From Candidatus Pantoea bituminis (GTDB lineage: Bacteria; Pseudomonadota; Gammaproteobacteria; Enterobacterales; Enterobacteriaceae): a DNA stretch of 64,000 nucleotides. The position numbers were made by a program, and so were the translations under genes. The stretch lies in the NCBI RefSeq assembly GCF_018842675.1, contig NZ_JAGTWO010000004.1:2418001-2482000 (forward strand), in the 5' to 3' direction. Position 1 is the first letter of the stretch. The number at the start of each line of letters is the position of its first letter. The notes beneath the pieces are model-generated. The model saw nothing but the letters and a program-made list of their open reading frames with translations, ran no database searches and was not told where the DNA came from. This document shows positions 19,533 to 29,206 of the stretch, in pieces.

Positions 19533-20484
19533 ATGAAAAGGCGTGTAGGAATATGGCTCACCACTGCGCTGTTATTCGCGGGTTTGCAGACGCAGGCCGC
19601 TGAACAAGATCCGGCACAATTTCGCGTGGGTTATCAAAAGGGATCGGTCAGCATGGTGCTGGCAAAAACGCATCAGATGTTAGAGCAACGTTTTCCTCAC
19701 ACTAAAATTCAGTGGGTAGAGTTTCCGGCAGGACCGCAAATGCTGGAAGCGTTGAATGTTAATAGTATTGATTTAGGCAGTACCGGCGACATTCCCCGCT
19801 GTTTGCCCAAGCTGCTGGCGCAGACTTGCTCTATGTTGGCTCAGAGCCGCCAAAGCCACAGGCAGAAGTGATTCTGGTGACGAATAACAGCCCACTGAAA
19901 AACGTGGCTGACCTAAAGGCAAAAAGGTCGCCTTTCAAAAAGGCTCCAGCTCGCACAATTTATTGCTGCGTGCGCTTGAGCAAGCCGGATTGAGTTTCAA
20001 CGATATCCAGCCGATTTATTTGACGCCAGCCGATGCACGTGCCGCTTTTCAGCAAGGTGATGTAGACGCGTGGGCAATTTGGGATCCCTACTACTCCGCT
20101 GCGTTGCTGCAAGGGAATGTTCACGTTCTGGTCGATGGTAGCAAGCTGAACCAAACCGGCTCCTTCTATTTGGCTACGCGTAAATTCACCGAAACGCACG
20201 GTGACTTTGTACAACACGTTTTGAAAACCTTCAGTGACGCCGATGCATTAACCCTCAGCCAGCGCCAGCAAAGCACTGAATTACTCTCTAAAGCCATGGG
20301 CTTGCCAGAACCGGTGATTGCCAGCTACCTCAGTCATCGCCCGCCCACCACTATTACACCGGTTAGCGCTAAAACCGCTGCAGCCCAGCAGCAAACCGCT
20401 GACCTGTTTTATGCCAATCATCTGATGCCAGTAAAAGTGTCGATCAAAGATCGCATCTGGCAACCGCATGCCGTTACGCAATAA
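19533..20484 (+). CDS. ssuA: Alkanesulfonate-binding periplasmic protein SsuA (two frameshifts in this sequence)
   Basis: This is the periplasmic substrate-binding protein of the sulfonate ABC transporter, with a signal peptide ending TQAAEQ. The frame breaks twice. At 19794-19797 the run CCCC needs one more C (restoring [20 protein letters not shown]). At 19915-19917 the run AAA needs one more A (restoring [20 protein letters not shown]). With both repaired the protein is 317 residues (E. coli 319), ending [10 protein letters not shown]. Without repair the central segment is out of frame. The ribosome site AAGGAAG precedes the ATG at 19533. Two breaks in one kilobase, with normal sequence between, argue for sequencing error. 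Confidence 0.92.
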
Positions 20485-20495
20485 GGAGTGAAAAC

Positions 20496-21643
20496 ATGAG
20501 CGTTTCCGTATTTTGGTTTCTGCCGACGCATGGCGATGGTCGCTATCTTGGTACTGCTGAGGGTGCTCGCCCTGTCGATCACGCTTATTTACAGCAAGTT
20601 GCCCAAGCGGCCGATCGCCTCGGCTTCGGTGGCGTGCTGATTCCCACCGGACGCTCCTGCGAAGATGCGTGGTTGGTTGCAGCCTCACTGATCCCTGTCA
20701 CCCAGCGCTTGCGCTTTCTGGTGGCGCTGCGTCCGGGTGTGATCTCGCCTACTCAGGCGGCGCGTCAGGCAGCCACATTGGATCGCCTGTCAAACGGTCG
20801 TGCGCTGTTTAATCTTGTTACCGGCGGCGATCCTGAAGAGTTAGCCGGCGACGGCGTGTTCCTCGACCATCGTGAACGCTATGTTGAATCAGCAGAATTT
20901 ACCCGCGTCTGGCGCCGGGTGCTCGAAGGCGAAACCGTCGACTATGAAGGCAAATACGTTAACGTACGCGGTGCGCGTCTGATGTTTAAACCGGTGCAGC
21001 AACCTCGTCCACCGCTGTGGTTTGGAGGATCGTCAGATGCTGCCCAAGACCTGGCTGCAGAACAGGTTGATGTGTATCTGACGTGGGGCGAGCCTCCCGC
21101 GCAGGTGAAAGAAAAATTGAGCAGGTGCGTGCCAAAGCGGCGGCACAGGGCCGCAAAGTGCGCTTCGGTATTCGTTTACATGTGATTGTGCGCGAAACCA
21201 ACGAAGAAGCCTGGCAGGCCGCTGATAAGCTGATCGCCAATGTGGATGACGCCACTATCGCTAAAGCTCAGGCTGCGTTCCAGCGCGCTGACTCTATCGG
21301 GCAACGTCGCATGGCAGCGCTTCATGGTGGACGTCGTGACAAGCTGGAGATCAGTCCTAACTTGTGGGCGGGTGTCGGTTTGGTTCGCAGTGGCGCAGGC
21401 ACCGCGCTGGTGGGCGATGGACCAACGGTCGCTGCACGCATGAAGGAATATGAAGAGTTAGGCATCGAAACGTTCATTCTTTCTGGCTATCCACATCTGG
21501 AAGAAGCCTATCGCGTTGGCGAGTTGCTGTTCCCGCATCTCGATTTGAACGTGCCGCTGGTGCCGCAACCTCGCGTAGTACAAGCGCATGGTGAAGCGGT
21601 AGCCAATGATTTTACCCCTGAGAAAAAAGCAGCGCAGGGCTGA
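20496..21643 (+). CDS. ssuD: FMNH2-dependent alkanesulfonate monooxygenase SsuD (frameshifted in this sequence)
   Basis: SsuD is a luciferase-like TIM-barrel flavin monooxygenase that cleaves alkanesulfonates to aldehyde and sulfite using FMNH2 from SsuE. The N-terminal [34 protein letters not shown] and the [20 protein letters not shown] segment are highly conserved. The frame breaks at 21112-21116: adding one A to AAAAA converts VKEKLSRC to [18 protein letters not shown] and yields 382 residues (E. coli 381). The ribosome site AAGGAG lies 7-8 bases before the ATG. Confidence 0.93.
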
Positions 21644-21653
21644 GGAGAGCATC

Positions 21654-22445
21654 ATGGCGAAAGTCAGTAAACGCATATCGAATCAGCTGGTGCCGTGGCT
21701 GCTGCCCGCCCTGCTGATTGTGGTGTGGCAAATCGCGTCGCAAACCGGCTTGCTATCAACGCGCATTCTGCCGTCACCCGAAAATATTGTTATCACTTTT
21801 TACAACCTCGCCGCCAGCGGTGAGCTGTGGCAACACCTTGCTATCAGCGGCTGGCGTGCTGCCATCGGTTTTAGTATTGGTGGTTCGATTGGTTTGATAC
21901 TCGGTTTGATTACCGGCACCTCGCGTACTGGTGAGCGCCTTTTAGATACTTCAGTGCAGATGTTACGTAACGTCCCGCATCTGGCGCTGATTCCGCTGGT
22001 GATTTTGTGGTTCGGTATTGATGAAGCGGCGAAAATTTTTCTGGTCGCCTTGGGCACGCTGTTCCCGATTTACCTGAATACTTATCACGGCATTCGCAAT
22101 ATTGATCGCGGATTAGTGGAAATGGCTCGCAGTTACGGTTTGTCAGGTTGGAGCCTGTTTATTCAGGTGATTCTGCCCGGTGCTCTTCCCAACATCATGG
22201 TTGGCGTACGCTTCGCGCTTGGCCTGATGTGGCTGACGCTGATCGTGGCTGAAACCATTTCAGCGAACTCAGGTATCGGCTATCTGGCAATGAACGCGCG
22301 CGAATTTTTGCAAACTGATGTGGTGGTGGTCGCCATCATTCTCTATGCCCTGCTCGGTAAGCTAGCCGATGTCACTGCGCAGCTGTTAGAGCGCGTCTGG
22401 CTGCGCTGGCATCCGGCTTATCAACTGAAGGAGGAGAACGCATGA
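21654..22445 (+). CDS. ssuC: Sulfonate ABC transporter permease SsuC
   Basis: The 263-residue inner-membrane permease has the same length as E. coli SsuC, with about six membrane helices. The cytoplasmic EAA loop ([25 protein letters not shown]) contacts the ATPase. The ATG at 21654 with GAGGAGAG upstream is chosen over an in-frame ATG 48 bases earlier that lies inside ssuD. Its stop overlaps the ssuB start (ATGA). Confidence 0.97.
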   Translation: MAKVSKRISNQLVPWLLPALLIVVWQIASQTGLLSTRILPSPENIVITFYNLAASGELWQHLAISGWRAAIGFSIGGSIGLILGLITGTSRTGERLLDTSVQMLRNVPHLALIPLVILWFGIDEAAKIFLVALGTLFPIYLNTYHGIRNIDRGLVEMARSYGLSGWSLFIQVILPGALPNIMVGVRFALGLMWLTLIVAETISANSGIGYLAMNAREFLQTDVVVVAIILYALLGKLADVTAQLLERVWLRWHPAYQLKEENA

Positions 22446-23229
22446 GTCATACCCTTCCCCCAGCGCGCCTCAATACCGGTACACCCGTTGGCGTCAATGC
22501 GGTCAGCAAACACTATGGCAACCGCACCATTCTGAATAACATTGATTTGCACATTCCCTCCGGCCAGTTCGTGGCGGTAGTGGGTCGCAGCGGCTGCGGT
22601 AAAAGTACGTTGCTGCGTTTGCTTGCCGGGCTGGAACAAACTTCCAGCGGACAACTACTGGCGGGCAATGCGCCGTTACATTCGGCACGCGAAGATACAC
22701 GCCTGATGTTTCAGGATGCACGCCTGCTGCCGTGGAAAAAGTGATCGATAATGTCGGACTTGGCCTGCGCGGCCGCGAATGGCGCAGCGCAGCGATGGAA
22801 GCCCTTGAAGCCGTTGGCCTGGCTGAACGCGCTAATGATTGGCCAGCCGCCTTGTCAGGTGGTCAAAAGCAGCGTGTTGCGCTGGCGCGTGCGTTGATTC
22901 ATCGACCTGGGTTGTTACTGCTGGATGAGCCGCTGGGCGCGCTGGATGCATTAACGCGTATCGAAATGCAGGGATTGATTGAATCGCTGTGGCAACAACA
23001 TCACTTTACCGTGCTGCTGGTGACGCATGACGTCAGCGAAGCGGTGGCAATGGCGGATCGTGTTTTGTTGATTGAGGAAGGCCAGATTGGATTGGATTTA
23101 TTGGTCGATCTGCCGCGTCCGCGCCGACGTGGTTCTGCGCGACTGGCTGAGCTGGAGGCGGAAGTGCTGGATCGTGTAATGCGACGTGGGGAGAGCGATC
23201 AACCGGTACGTTACGCTCAGCAGCGCTAA
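22442..23229 (+). CDS. ssuB: Sulfonate ABC transporter ATP-binding protein SsuB (frameshifted in this sequence)
   Basis: The ABC ATPase has Walker [11 protein letters not shown]-loop [10 protein letters not shown], signature LSGGQKQR, Walker [13 protein letters not shown] and the switch histidine in VTHDVSEA. The frame breaks at the run AAAAA at 22736-22740, right after LLPWKK. One extra A gives [17 protein letters not shown] and 262 residues (E. coli 255). It energises SsuC/SsuA import of sulfonates. It is the last gene of the operon, followed directly by a strong bidirectional terminator. Confidence 0.93.
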
Positions 23230-23272
23230 AAAACGGCGGGTTTATGCACGTAGTGGCAAAACCCGCCGTTTC
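23230..23272. terminator. Bidirectional terminator between ssuB and pepN
   Basis: AAACGGCGGGTTT and AAACCCGCCGTTT form a perfect 13-base stem around a 16-base loop, with A and T runs on the two sides. It serves the convergent ssuB and pepN genes. Confidence 0.85.
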
Positions 23273-23276
23273 ATTA

Positions 23277-25892
23277 TCAGGCGTTCAACGCTTTAGCGAT
23301 CTTCTCGTACAGATCGCCAGAAAGCTTATCCAACCCTTTCAACTGCTCCAGCGCCTTGCGCATCAGCGCCTTGCGATCGGCATCGTAACGCTTCAGACGA
23401 ATCAACGGTTCAATCATGCGCGCCGCGACCTGTGGATTGCGAGTATTGAGATCAATCAGCATTTCTGTCAGGAACTGATAACCGCTGCCATCTTTATTAT
23501 GGAAAGCTGACGGATTGCCTGAAGCGAAGGCGCCAATCAAAGCACGAATACGGTTTGGGTTGCCCATCGTGAATGACCGATGCTGCAACAGCGCGCGCAC
23601 TTTCGTCAAAACATCCGCCGCTGGACTGGTGGCTTGCAGCATGAACCACTTGTCCATTACCAAACCATCATGATGCCAGCGCTCGTCGTAAGCCGCTAAC
23701 AGCGCTTCGCGACAAGGTAACTGCGCCGATACGGCAGCAGACAACGCAGCCAGCGAATCAGTCATATTGGTGGCCTGCTGATATTGTGCCTGAACCAGCT
23801 TATCCGCCAGTTCCACCTCGCTAAAGGCGAGATAATTCAGGCAGACATTTTTCAGCGTACGCTGACCGATAGCTGCGTGTTCAATTCGGTATTCACTTTG
23901 CTGATTCGCGTTGTATACCGCAAAGAACTCATCGGCCAACTCTTTCGCCAGCGTGCGCTGCAGCGCTTCACGCACCACGGTAATCGCCTGAGGATCAATG
24001 ACCTCAAATAGCTCAGCGATTTCATTTTCACTGGGTAGCGACAGAATCAGCGCCGTCAGCGCCGGATCGGCGTGAGTATCAAGCAGCACCGCGCGGAAAG
24101 CATCAGCCACATGCAGCGGCAGCGACAGCGGCTGGCCTTGCTGGTGACGCGACACATTCAGGCGAATGTAAGTAGCGAGCAAGCTTTGCGCAGCATCCCA
24201 GCGAGAAAAATCATTACGCGCATGGCGCATCAGAAACGTCAGTTGCGCATCGCTCCATTTGTAATCGAGCTTCACGGGCGCAGAGAATTCTCGCAGCAGC
24301 GACGGCACTGGCTGGAAGTAGACGTTATCAAAAATAAAAGTCTGGAACTCTTCAGTGATGTTCAACACGTTATGCACCGGATAACCATTGTGCTGCAACG
24401 GAATCACTTTACCTTCGCTATCGTAGAGTTCGATATCGAGTGGAATGTGCAGCGGCAGCTTCTCTTTTTGATCGGCGGTTGCTGGCGTGTGTTGCGTAAC
24501 GTGAAGTGTGTATTGTTCCATTTCTGGATTGTAATCGTCGCGTACCGTCAGCACCGGCGTACCCGACTGGCTGTACCAGCGGCGAAACTGTGACAAATCG
24601 ACATTGGATGCATCTTCCATTGCCTGCACGAAGTCATCGCACGTTGCTGCGCTGCCATCATGACGATCAAAATAGAGCTGCATGCCTTTCTGGAAATTTT
24701 CTTCGCCAAGCAAGGTGTGCATCATACGGATCACCTCTGAACCCTTTTCATACACCGTTAAGGTGTAGAAGTTGTTCATTTCGATCACTTGCTCAGGACG
24801 AATCGGATGCGCCATTGGGCTGGCATCTTCAGCAAACTGCGCGCCACGCATAATGCGCACATTGTCGATACGGTTTACCGCGCGTGAGCCGAGATCAGAG
24901 CTGAACTCTTGATCGCGGAAGACGGTTAAGCCCTCTTTGAGACTCAGCTGGAACCAGTCGCGGCAGGTTACGCGGTTGCCGGTCCAGTTATGGAAATATT
25001 CGTGGCCAATCACCGCCTCAATGCCGAGATAATCTTTATCGGTTGCGGTTTCTGCTTTGGCTAAAACATATTTGGAGTTGAAGACATTCAGCCCTTTGTT
25101 CTCCATTGCGCCCATGTTGAAGAAATCCACTGCGACGATCATAAAGATGTCGAGGTCATATTCGAGACCAAAGCGTTCCTCATCCCATTTCATGCTGTTT
25201 TTCAGCGAGGTCATCGCCCAGTCAGCACGATCAAGGTTGCCGCGATCAACGAAGATCTCCAGCGCAACATCACGACCTGAACGGGTTTTGAAACTGTCGC
25301 GCAGCACGTCGAAATCACCTGCCACCAGCGCAAACAGATAACAGGGTTTTGGGAAGGGATCTTGCCATTTTACCCAATGACGACCTTGTGCATCGCGTCC
25401 ACTGTCAACGCGGTTGCCGTTAGACAGCAGGAACGGATAACGCTCGCCCTCAGCAATAATGGTGGTAGTGAAACGCGCCAGCACATCTGGGCGATCGAGA
25501 TACCAGGTAATATGTCGGAAACCTTCCGCTTCACATTGGGTGCAGAGTGCTTCGCCTGATTTGTACAATCCTTCCAGCGCAGTATTTTGGTCAGGATGAA
25601 TATCATTGATGATTTTCAGCGTGAAGCTTTCAGGCAGCTGATTGAGCACCAATACGCCTTCATCTTCATGATATGCGGTCCACGGTTGCCCATTCACTTC
25701 AAGCGCAATCAGCGTAAGCGATTCGCCATCCAGACGCAGTTCAGCCTGGCTGTCACCCAAACGTTTTACCTGGCTAATCGCCGTCACGCGCGTGGTGGTG
25801 GCATCCAGCTCAAACGTCAGATCGATATCGGTGATGGTGTAATCTGGCGCACGGTAATCGTGGCGATTTTTAATTTGTGGCTGTTGCGTCAT
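23277..25892 (-). CDS. pepN: Aminopeptidase N (M1 family)
   Basis: The 871-residue protein (E. coli 870) is a cytosolic zinc aminopeptidase. It has the substrate-binding GAMEN motif (NMGAMENKGLN) and the zinc site HEYFHNWTGNRV with the third ligand glutamate in the following LKEGLTVFRDQE segment. The C-terminal half is the helical cap domain of M1 enzymes. The reading frame is intact. It is divergent from pncB, as in E. coli, and convergent with ssuB. Confidence 0.98.
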   Translation of the reverse strand: MTQQPQIKNRHDYRAPDYTITDIDLTFELDATTTRVTAISQVKRLGDSQAELRLDGESLTLIALEVNGQPWTAYHEDEGVLVLNQLPESFTLKIINDIHPDQNTALEGLYKSGEALCTQCEAEGFRHITWYLDRPDVLARFTTTIIAEGERYPFLLSNGNRVDSGRDAQGRHWVKWQDPFPKPCYLFALVAGDFDVLRDSFKTRSGRDVALEIFVDRGNLDRADWAMTSLKNSMKWDEERFGLEYDLDIFMIVAVDFFNMGAMENKGLNVFNSKYVLAKAETATDKDYLGIEAVIGHEYFHNWTGNRVTCRDWFQLSLKEGLTVFRDQEFSSDLGSRAVNRIDNVRIMRGAQFAEDASPMAHPIRPEQVIEMNNFYTLTVYEKGSEVIRMMHTLLGEENFQKGMQLYFDRHDGSAATCDDFVQAMEDASNVDLSQFRRWYSQSGTPVLTVRDDYNPEMEQYTLHVTQHTPATADQKEKLPLHIPLDIELYDSEGKVIPLQHNGYPVHNVLNITEEFQTFIFDNVYFQPVPSLLREFSAPVKLDYKWSDAQLTFLMRHARNDFSRWDAAQSLLATYIRLNVSRHQQGQPLSLPLHVADAFRAVLLDTHADPALTALILSLPSENEIAELFEVIDPQAITVVREALQRTLAKELADEFFAVYNANQQSEYRIEHAAIGQRTLKNVCLNYLAFSEVELADKLVQAQYQQATNMTDSLAALSAAVSAQLPCREALLAAYDERWHHDGLVMDKWFMLQATSPAADVLTKVRALLQHRSFTMGNPNRIRALIGAFASGNPSAFHNKDGSGYQFLTEMLIDLNTRNPQVAARMIEPLIRLKRYDADRKALMRKALEQLKGLDKLSGDLYEKIAKALNA

Positions 25893-25931
25893 ATTCCGTC
25901 TCGCATTGTTATAGGTTTACCGCCAAAGTCT

Positions 25932-25951
25932 AAGCTTGTTACTACAAGCTT
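25932..25951. promoter_or_regulatory. Perfect palindrome in the pepN-pncB divergent promoter region
   Basis: AAGCTTGT-TACT-ACAAGCTT is an 8-base perfect inverted repeat with a 4-base spacer, 40 bases upstream of pepN and 184 upstream of pncB. It could be an operator or a transcript hairpin; it does not match the NadR box as I remember it. Confidence 0.4.
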
Positions 25952-26134
25952 GCCACGCACAATGCACGCATTGGCAAAAATCGCTACAATTCATTAACAA
26001 TGGCACAGATTAGTCTCGACCTGCAGCCTTGAAATATGCTGTGATTGGCCTCAGTTACTGATTTATACTTTTGCGTCTTTATGACTTTTATCACACCGGG
26101 CTCTGCGCCACCGAACAGGATGCTGAAACGCGCC

Positions 26135-27339
26135 ATGACAGGACATGCTTCCCCGATACTGACCTCCTTGCTGGATACCGATGCGTATAAGCTCCATATG
26201 CAGCAAGCGGTTTTCCACCGCTATCATGACATAACGGTGGCGGCCGAGTTTCGCTGCCGTGGTGACGAACTGCTGGGTTTTTACGCTGATGAGATCCGTG
26301 AAGCGATTAACGCAATGCAGGCGCTAACGCTCAGCGATGATGAATATGCCTGGCTGGCTAGCCTTCCCTTCTTCCAGACCGACTACCTCGACTGGCTGCG
26401 AAATTTCCGCTACAACCCCGCTCAGGTCGAGGTGCGTAATCATCACGGCAAACTGGATATTCGTATTCAGGGCGCATGGCGCGAAGTGATTATGTGGGAA
26501 GTGCCGCTGTTGGCGTTGATCAGTGAAGTGGTACATCGTCATCGCACCCCGCAAATCGGCACACAGCAGGCTGTCGATCATTTACATATTAAGCTGGATG
26601 CGTTTAAACAGCAGGTTTCTGACCTGGATATGTCACGTTTCCGTCTAATGGATTTCGGCACCCGCCGTCGCTATTCGCAAGATGTTCAACAATCCATCGT
26701 CAGTACCCTCAAGCAGGATTTCCCTTGGCTGGTAGGCACCAGCAATTACGATTTGGCGCGTCGTCTGGATTTGACGCCGGTTGGCACGCAAGCACATGAA
26801 TGGTTCCAGGCATTTCAACAAATCAGCCCGGTTCTGGCTAATAGCCAGCGTGCGGCTCTGCAAGCATGGCTCGATGAGTATGATGGCCAGTTGGGAATAG
26901 CCCTGACCGATTGCATCGCCATGGACGCCTTCTTGCGCGATTTTGGTCTGACATTCGCTCGCCGTTATCAGGGATTGCGCCATGACTCAGGCGATCCCGT
27001 TGAATGGGGTGAAAAAGCGATTGCCCATTATCAAAAACTGGGTATTGATCCGCAAAGCAAAACGTTGGTCTTCTCAGATAACCTTAATCTGGATAAAGCA
27101 CTGGCGCTGTATCGCCATTTTGGCCAACGCGCCAATGTAGTATTTGGGATTGGTACTCGCCTGACATGTGATATTCCTGGCGTGACACCGCTCAATATCG
27201 TGATCAAGTTAGTGGAGTGCAACGGTAAACCGGTTGCCAAACTTTCTGATAGTCCGGGCAAAACTATTTGTCAGGATAAAGCCTTCGTCAGAGCCTTAAG
27301 AAAAGCCTTCGATTTGCCGCTGGTAAAAAAGCCAGTTAA
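26135..27339 (+). CDS. pncB: Nicotinate phosphoribosyltransferase PncB (frameshift near the 3' end)
   Basis: The enzyme converts nicotinate and PRPP to nicotinate mononucleotide in NAD salvage. Conserved segments include [55 protein letters not shown] and SFGIGTRL-like [13 protein letters not shown]. The ATG at 26135 gives the family N-terminus [16 protein letters not shown]. As read, the frame runs 28 codons past the expected end. One extra A in the six-A run at 27325-27330 gives LVKKAS and a stop at 27337-27339, matching the E. coli C-terminus KKAS and giving 401 residues (E. coli 400). The run-on tail is therefore an artefact. Confidence 0.94.
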
Positions 27340-27440
27340 GCGTCCTCTTATCGGGGCGTTGATCCGCCCCACTTCTGCTGTAATAAATCTGCATTCCCCG
27401 GAATTTTGCTTGTTTCCTGTTTAGCCGCAAGTAACATAGC

Positions 27441-27467
27441 AAAACCCCGGATGGGGCAACTTTTTTA
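27441..27467 (+). terminator. Possible terminator between pncB and asnS
   Basis: A short CCCC-GGAT-GGGG hairpin is followed after CAAC by TTTTTT. The four-base-pair stem is short, so this is tentative; a second unlinked stem (GGGGCG/CGCCCC) lies at 27353-27370. Confidence 0.35.
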
Positions 27468-27495
27468 CTCACTTCTTCTATATAGAGAGATATTT

Positions 27496-28895
27496 ATGAG
27501 CGTAGTGCCTGTAGCGGATGTATTGCACGGTCGCGTCGCGGTTGACAGTGAAGTCACCGTACGTGGTTGGGTGCGTACCCGCAGAGATTCAAAAGCCGGT
27601 CTTTCCTTCATCGCCGTTTATGACGGTTCCTGCTTTAATCCCGTTCAGGCTGTCGTCAATAATTCTCTGAATAATTATGAGAATGAAGTGCTGCGTCTGA
27701 CCACAGGTTGTTCCGTGATTGTTACCGGAACCGTTGTGGCTTCCCAGGCCAAGGCCAGGCATTTGAGATTCAGGCGACCAAACTTGAGGTAGTGGGCTGG
27801 GTTGAAGATCCAGACAGCTACCCCATGGCGGCTAAACGTCACAGTATCGAATACCTGCGTGAAGTCGCGCACTTGCGTCCGCGCACCAATCTGATTGGTG
27901 CCGTTGCGCGTGTTCGTCATACGCTGGCTCAGGCGCTGCATCGCTTCTTCCATGAAAATGGTTATTTTTGGGTGTCGACACCGCTGATTACGGCTTCCGA
28001 TACTGAAGGCGCAGGCGAAATGTTCCGCGTCTCTACGTTGGATATGGAAAACCTACCGCGTGACGATCAAGGCAAAGTTGACTTCAGCGAAGACTTTTTT
28101 GGCAAAGAAGCTTTCCTGACCGTATCAGGTCAGTTGAACGGCGAAACCTATGCTAGCGCGCTGTCAAAAATCTATACGTTTGGCCCGACCTTTCGTGCCG
28201 AAAACTCTAACACTAGCCGCCATCTGGCTGAGTTTTGGATGTTGGAGCCAGAAATCGCCTTTGCTTCACTTGATGATGCAGCGGCATTAGCAGAATCCAT
28301 GCTTAAGTACGTGTTTAAAGCCGTCTTAGACGAGCGTGCTGATGATATGGCGTTCTTTGCTGAGCGTGTTGATAAAGATGCCGTAGATCGCTTACAGCGC
28401 TTCATCACCACTGATTTTGCTCAGGTCGACTATACCGACGCCGTCAATATTCTGATGAGCTGTGGTGAAACTTTCGAGAACCCGGTTTCATGGGGTATCG
28501 ATCTCTCTTCCGAACACGAACGCTATTTGGCTGAGAAACATTTTAAAGCGCCAGTTGTAGTGAAAAACTATCCGAAAGATATTAAAGCGTTCTATATGCG
28601 CCTTAACGATGACGGTAAAACTGTTGCGGCTATGGATGTTCTGGCACCGGGTATTGGTGAAATCATTGGCGGTTCACAGCGTGAAGAGCGTCTCGATGTG
28701 TTAGACGCACGTCTGGAAGAAATGGGTCTGAATAAAGAAGATTATTGGTGGTATCGTGACCTACGTCGCTACGGTACGGTTCCACATTCAGGTTTCGGAT
28801 TAGGTTTCGAACGTTTAATCGCTTATGTCACCGGCGTACAAAATGTAAGAGACGTGATCGCGTTCCCACGTACTCCACGTAACGCGAGTTTCTAA
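27496..28895 (+). CDS. asnS: Asparaginyl-tRNA synthetase AsnS (frameshifted in this sequence)
   Basis: This class II aminoacyl-tRNA synthetase has an N-terminal OB-fold anticodon-binding domain ([18 protein letters not shown]) and a catalytic core with motif 2 ([15 protein letters not shown]) and motif 3 ([15 protein letters not shown]). As read, the frame fails after TVVAS at the run CCC at 27743-27745. One more C restores [20 protein letters not shown] and 466 residues, the E. coli length. AsnS is essential in E. coli, and no tRNA-dependent amidation genes appear nearby, so a real null allele is very unlikely. The ATG at 27496 is preceded by a GAGAGA ribosome site. Confidence 0.95.
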
Positions 28896-28934
28896 GATTC
28901 TGCATTAATTATAAGAAATTCATATATATAAAGA

Positions 28935-28958
28935 GGTCGGCATCGCCGGCCTTTTTTT
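28935..28958 (+). terminator. Rho-independent terminator of asnS
   Basis: GGTCGGC-ATC-GCCGGCC forms a 7-base stem (one G-U pair) followed by seven T. Confidence 0.9.
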
Positions 28959-28998
28959 ATTTTTGTAAATTTAGAGTTCCCTCACAAAGTTCCCCTAA

Positions 28999-29036
28999 TT
29001 TTACATTTTGTAATACATAGTTTCTTTCTGAAACAA
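28999..29036 (+). promoter_or_regulatory. Probable OmpR binding region of the ompF promoter
   Basis: The sequence contains TTTACATTTTGTAATACATA followed by TTTCTTTCTGAAACA, which parallels the F1-F2-F3 OmpR sites upstream of E. coli ompF. OmpR phosphorylated by EnvZ would activate ompF at low osmolarity. Confidence 0.65.
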
Positions 29037-29182
29037 GAATACGAGATTAGTAGCATTTTCGAGGTAGAATTACCGTCGGTGTGATGGAAAGATGCGTGCA
29101 GACACAGGAAGACACCAAACTTCTTTCAAGGTTCCCGTAAAGGTTTCTTGACGGCAGTGGCAGGTGTACGAATAACTCCAAT

Positions 29183-29206
29183 GAGGGTAATAAATAATGA
29201 TGAAGC
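29183..29206 (+). promoter_or_regulatory. Conserved MicF target site over the ompF start codon
   Basis: GAGGGTAATAAATAATGATG, including the ribosome site and start codon, is the same as the E. coli ompF segment that pairs with the small RNA MicF. Conservation suggests translational repression by MicF is kept; the micF gene itself is not in this window. Confidence 0.6.

Larger units (their letters stand above)
28896..29196. other. asnS-ompF intergenic region: terminator, OmpR-type sites and long leader
   Basis: No gene is seen in these 301 bases. They hold the asnS terminator, an OmpR-like box cluster near 28999-29036 and a strongly conserved ompF leader running from about 29082 to the start codon. 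Confidence 0.8.

Noticed and set aside
19506..23229. ssuA, ssuD and ssuB as pairs of separate short genes or true pseudogenes
   Set aside because: Each pair rejoins into a full family protein by one or two single-base run corrections, and the other operon genes are intact.
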